Shown here piece after piece: positions 49,644-51,740 of a stretch of DNA of 51,740 nt. Where the stretch lies: assembly GCA_026396195.1 (NCBI GenBank), contig JAPLXH010000002.1:1-51740 (forward strand). The letters run 5' to 3'. The notes below the pieces were generated by a model, which saw nothing but the letters and a program-made list of their open reading frames with translations, was not told where the DNA came from and searched no databases. This DNA comes from Candidatus Nealsonbacteria bacterium (GTDB lineage Bacteria; Patescibacteriota; Minisyncoccia; Minisyncoccales; JAGGXC01). Position 1 is the stretch's first letter; each line of letters begins with the position of its first letter. The position numbers and the translations under genes were made by a program.

Positions 49644-51560
49644 ATGATAAAAAAAGGAAATCTGTATTATCCTACAAAAGAACAGAAAGAAAGGGCTTGG
49701 GTTAAAAGCCCCTCTATTTATAAAGAGTCGCAAAAAAATCCCCAGAAATTTTGGGCGGGCTTAGCCAAAGAGCTTTTTTGGTTTAAACCCTGGAAAAAAG
49801 TTTTTGTCCACAAACCTCCTTATTTTGAATGGTTTTCCGACGGAAAAATAAACATAACTTATAATGTTCTGGAGAAAAACCTGGAAAAAAGAAAAAACAA
49901 AGTGGCGATAATCTGGGAACCGGAATCCCCTGAAGAAAAGCCGATAATGGTAACTTATTACGAGCTTTACCGGCAGGTCAACAGGTTTGCCAATGGTTTG
50001 AAAAAAATGGGAGTCAAGAAAGGGGACAGGGTGGGAATTTACTTGCCCATGATTCCCGAAACAATAATCTCAATGTTGGCTTGCGCCAGAATAGGCGCCA
50101 TTCACGCAGTGGTTTTTTCAGCTTTTTCCTCGCAAGCTTTAAAAGTAAGATTACAGGACAATGAAGCCGAGGTTTTAATTACAGCAGACGGTTATTACCG
50201 AAGGGGACAGATTATGTCTTTAAAACAAGGAGCCGATGAAGGAATAAAAGAAACTAAAATTAAAAAAGTTATCGTGGTAAAGAGGGCGAAAAATGAAATT
50301 CCCTGGAATCAAGAAAAAGATATTTGGTTTGATGAAGTAATAAAGGACCAACCCGATTATTGCGCTCCTGAGGTTATGGACGCAAACGACACTTTATTTA
50401 TTTTATATACTTCCGGCAGTACCGGAAAACCTAAGGGCTGCGTTATGCACTGCGGCGGATATTCGGTGCAGGCCTTATGGACGGGAAAATTAATTTTTGA
50501 CTGGAAAGACGATGATATCTTTTGGTCAACTTCCGATATGGGTTGGATTACCGGCCACACCTACAGCTGTTATTCTCCCTTGTTAAACGGCGCCACTTTT
50601 TTGATATTTGAAGGAGCTCCGGACTGGCCAACGCCGGCTCGCTGGGCTCAAACCATTGAAAAGCACGGTGTCACTGTTTTTTATACAGCCCCCACGGCAA
50701 TTAGAATGTTTGTTAAGTACGGCAAAGAAATTATTAAAAATTATAAATTTGAAACCCTTCGGCTTTTAGGTTCAGTAGGCGAGCCGATTGACGAATCTTC
50801 CTGGGGTTGGTATTTTAATGAAGTGGGAAAAGGCAGATGTCCGATTGTTGATACTTGGTGGCAGACGGAAACCGGCGGAGTTTTAATCACTTCTTTGCCG
50901 GGAATAGGACCATTCAAGCCCTCTTTTACCGGACTGCCGTTTCCCGGAGTTATTTTTGATATTTTAAATGATAAGGGCAAATCTTTGCCAACGGGAAAAG
51001 AAGGGAATCTGGTAATTTTGCCGCCTTTTTCTCCGGGTCTTTTCGGAGGAATTTATAAGAATCACGAAAAATATGTTGAAACCTATTGGAGCCAGTATGG
51101 CAACAAAATTTATTTTACTTCTGACGCGGCTTTAAAAGATAAAAAAGGATTGTTCAGAATCGTGGGACGGGTTGATGACGTGATAAAAATAGCGGGACAT
51201 CGGGTGACCACCGGAGAATTGGAAGCCGCGATTAACCTGATTCCCGGAGTCGTGGAATCAGCCGTGGTTGGAATCCCGGACGCAATAAAAGGAGAAGTTC
51301 CTTTGGCCTTTGTGGCCTTGAAAGAAGAAAAGCCCTTGGAGGAAATTAAAGCCAGCGTCAAGAATCAAATTATGAAAGAAATAGGGCCGATTTCTTTGCC
51401 AAAAGAAATTTATATAGTTGATGATTTGCCAAAAACCAGGTCGGGAAAGATAATGAGGAGAATTTTAAAGAAAATTTTTATCGGCGAGGAATTGGGAGAC
51501 CTTTCCACTTTATCCAATCCCGAAAGCGTAGAAAAAATTAAGCGAATAATTAAAAAGTAG
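49644..51560 (+). CDS. acs: Acetyl-CoA synthetase (AMP-forming)
   Basis: 638 residues. ATP loop TSGSTGKPKG (256-265), DTWWQTETGG, the acyl motif region GRVDDVIKIAGHRVTTGE, and the conserved C-terminal Lys K602 in KTRSGKIMRR (acetylation site in other bacteria). Start YPTKEQKERAWVKSPSIY is the N-terminal ACAS region. Makes acetyl-CoA from acetate and ATP. Close in length to E. coli Acs (652). proS follows within 5 nt. Confidence 0.95.
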   Translation: MIKKGNLYYPTKEQKERAWVKSPSIYKESQKNPQKFWAGLAKELFWFKPWKKVFVHKPPYFEWFSDGKINITYNVLEKNLEKRKNKVAIIWEPESPEEKPIMVTYYELYRQVNRFANGLKKMGVKKGDRVGIYLPMIPETIISMLACARIGAIHAVVFSAFSSQALKVRLQDNEAEVLITADGYYRRGQIMSLKQGADEGIKETKIKKVIVVKRAKNEIPWNQEKDIWFDEVIKDQPDYCAPEVMDANDTLFILYTSGSTGKPKGCVMHCGGYSVQALWTGKLIFDWKDDDIFWSTSDMGWITGHTYSCYSPLLNGATFLIFEGAPDWPTPARWAQTIEKHGVTVFYTAPTAIRMFVKYGKEIIKNYKFETLRLLGSVGEPIDESSWGWYFNEVGKGRCPIVDTWWQTETGGVLITSLPGIGPFKPSFTGLPFPGVIFDILNDKGKSLPTGKEGNLVILPPFSPGLFGGIYKNHEKYVETYWSQYGNKIYFTSDAALKDKKGLFRIVGRVDDVIKIAGHRVTTGELEAAINLIPGVVESAVVGIPDAIKGEVPLAFVALKEEKPLEEIKASVKNQIMKEIGPISLPKEIYIVDDLPKTRSGKIMRRILKKIFIGEELGDLSTLSNPESVEKIKRIIKK

Positions 51561-51564
51561 AAAT

Positions 51565-51740
51565 ATGCTTCAATCAAAACTTTTTACCAAAACAATAAGG
51601 GATATTTCTAAGGAAGAGCTGCGTGAAAGCGCTAAGTTATTGCTTAGAGCCGGCTTTATTGATAAATTGACGGCCGGGGTTTATACTTTTTTACCATTGG
51701 GGTTGAAGGTACTGAATAAAATTGAAAAAATAATTTCCGA
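51565..51740 (+). CDS. proS: Prolyl-tRNA synthetase, 3' truncated
   Basis: 58 residues are visible. SKLFTKTIRDISKEEL and LLLRAGFIDKLTAGVYTFLP match the N-terminus of bacterial-type ProS (class II), including the GVYTFLPLGLKVL motif-1 region. The gene runs out of the window. In operon with acs. Confidence 0.9.
   Translation, partial: MLQSKLFTKTIRDISKEELRESAKLLLRAGFIDKLTAGVYTFLPLGLKVLNKIEKIIS

Noticed and set aside
1-51740. tRNA genes
   Set aside because: I saw no cloverleaf with a TTCRANNC-type T-loop and CCA-ready acceptor stem; GGTTCAAAC at 3958 belongs to the leader, not a tRNA.

Overview
The window looks like a piece of a Patescibacteria (Candidate Phyla Radiation) chromosome, most likely of the Parcubacteria group. 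The DNA is AT-rich and mostly gene-dense. The 23S-5S rRNA unit has no 16S beside it. The phosphoglycerate mutase is of archaeal type, DnaE is short, L32 and S16 carry long charged tails, and there is a full block of type IV pilus genes. TAA, TGA and TAG all end ordinary genes, so the standard bacterial code fits. Assignment below phylum level is a guess.

Layout. 1-5.5 kb: end of an unknown gene, dnaE (minus strand), a small gene interrupted by an in-frame TAG, a promoter with a fold-switching leader ahead of a foreign-looking gene, then rnhB. 5.6-8.3 kb: an unknown minus-strand gene diverging from a translation/RNA operon (rpmF-nusB-rnc-rpsP). 8.4-18.2 kb: five 17-bp repeats in a leader, a histidine kinase and receiver, then pilB, pilC, three minor pilins sharing a cysteine-rich C-terminal module, a fourth pilin-like protein, a PilM-SH3 fusion and the major pilin. 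18.2-21.6 kb: orphan 23S-5S rRNA with an attenuator-like leader. 21.6-27.3 kb: small membrane proteins around mreC-mreD-mrdA and an ABC exporter. 27.4-36.4 kb: accessory enzymes (GNAT, Nudix, GrpB, CYTH, HAD, C39-like, MazG-like, EamA, a P-loop kinase plus GHMP kinase), two of the genes broken. 36.4-41.7 kb: a long hairpin, then two geranylgeranyl-reductase-like flavoproteins, the second fused to a UbiA-like prenyltransferase domain, overlapping a membrane histidine kinase. 41.7-51.7 kb: leuS carrying palindromic insertions, apgM, a secreted thioredoxin-fold protein, a ROK kinase, glutaredoxin, a structured non-coding locus, gap, acs and the start of proS.

How the parts fit. The two-component pair leads into the pilus genes with 3-4 nt gaps or overlaps, so it may be co-expressed with them. 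MreC, MreD and PBP2 form the cell-elongation set. ROK kinase, GAPDH, ApgM and acetyl-CoA synthetase are pieces of a reduced central metabolism. Best leads for something undescribed: (1) the cysteine-rich module shared by three minor pilins; (2) the reductase plus reductase-prenyltransferase fusion linked to a sensor kinase; (3) switching RNA leaders at 3.97 kb and before the 23S gene, and the structured element at 48.3 kb; (4) palindromic repeats inserted in frame in leuS. No CRISPR array, tRNA, transposase or reverse transcriptase was seen.
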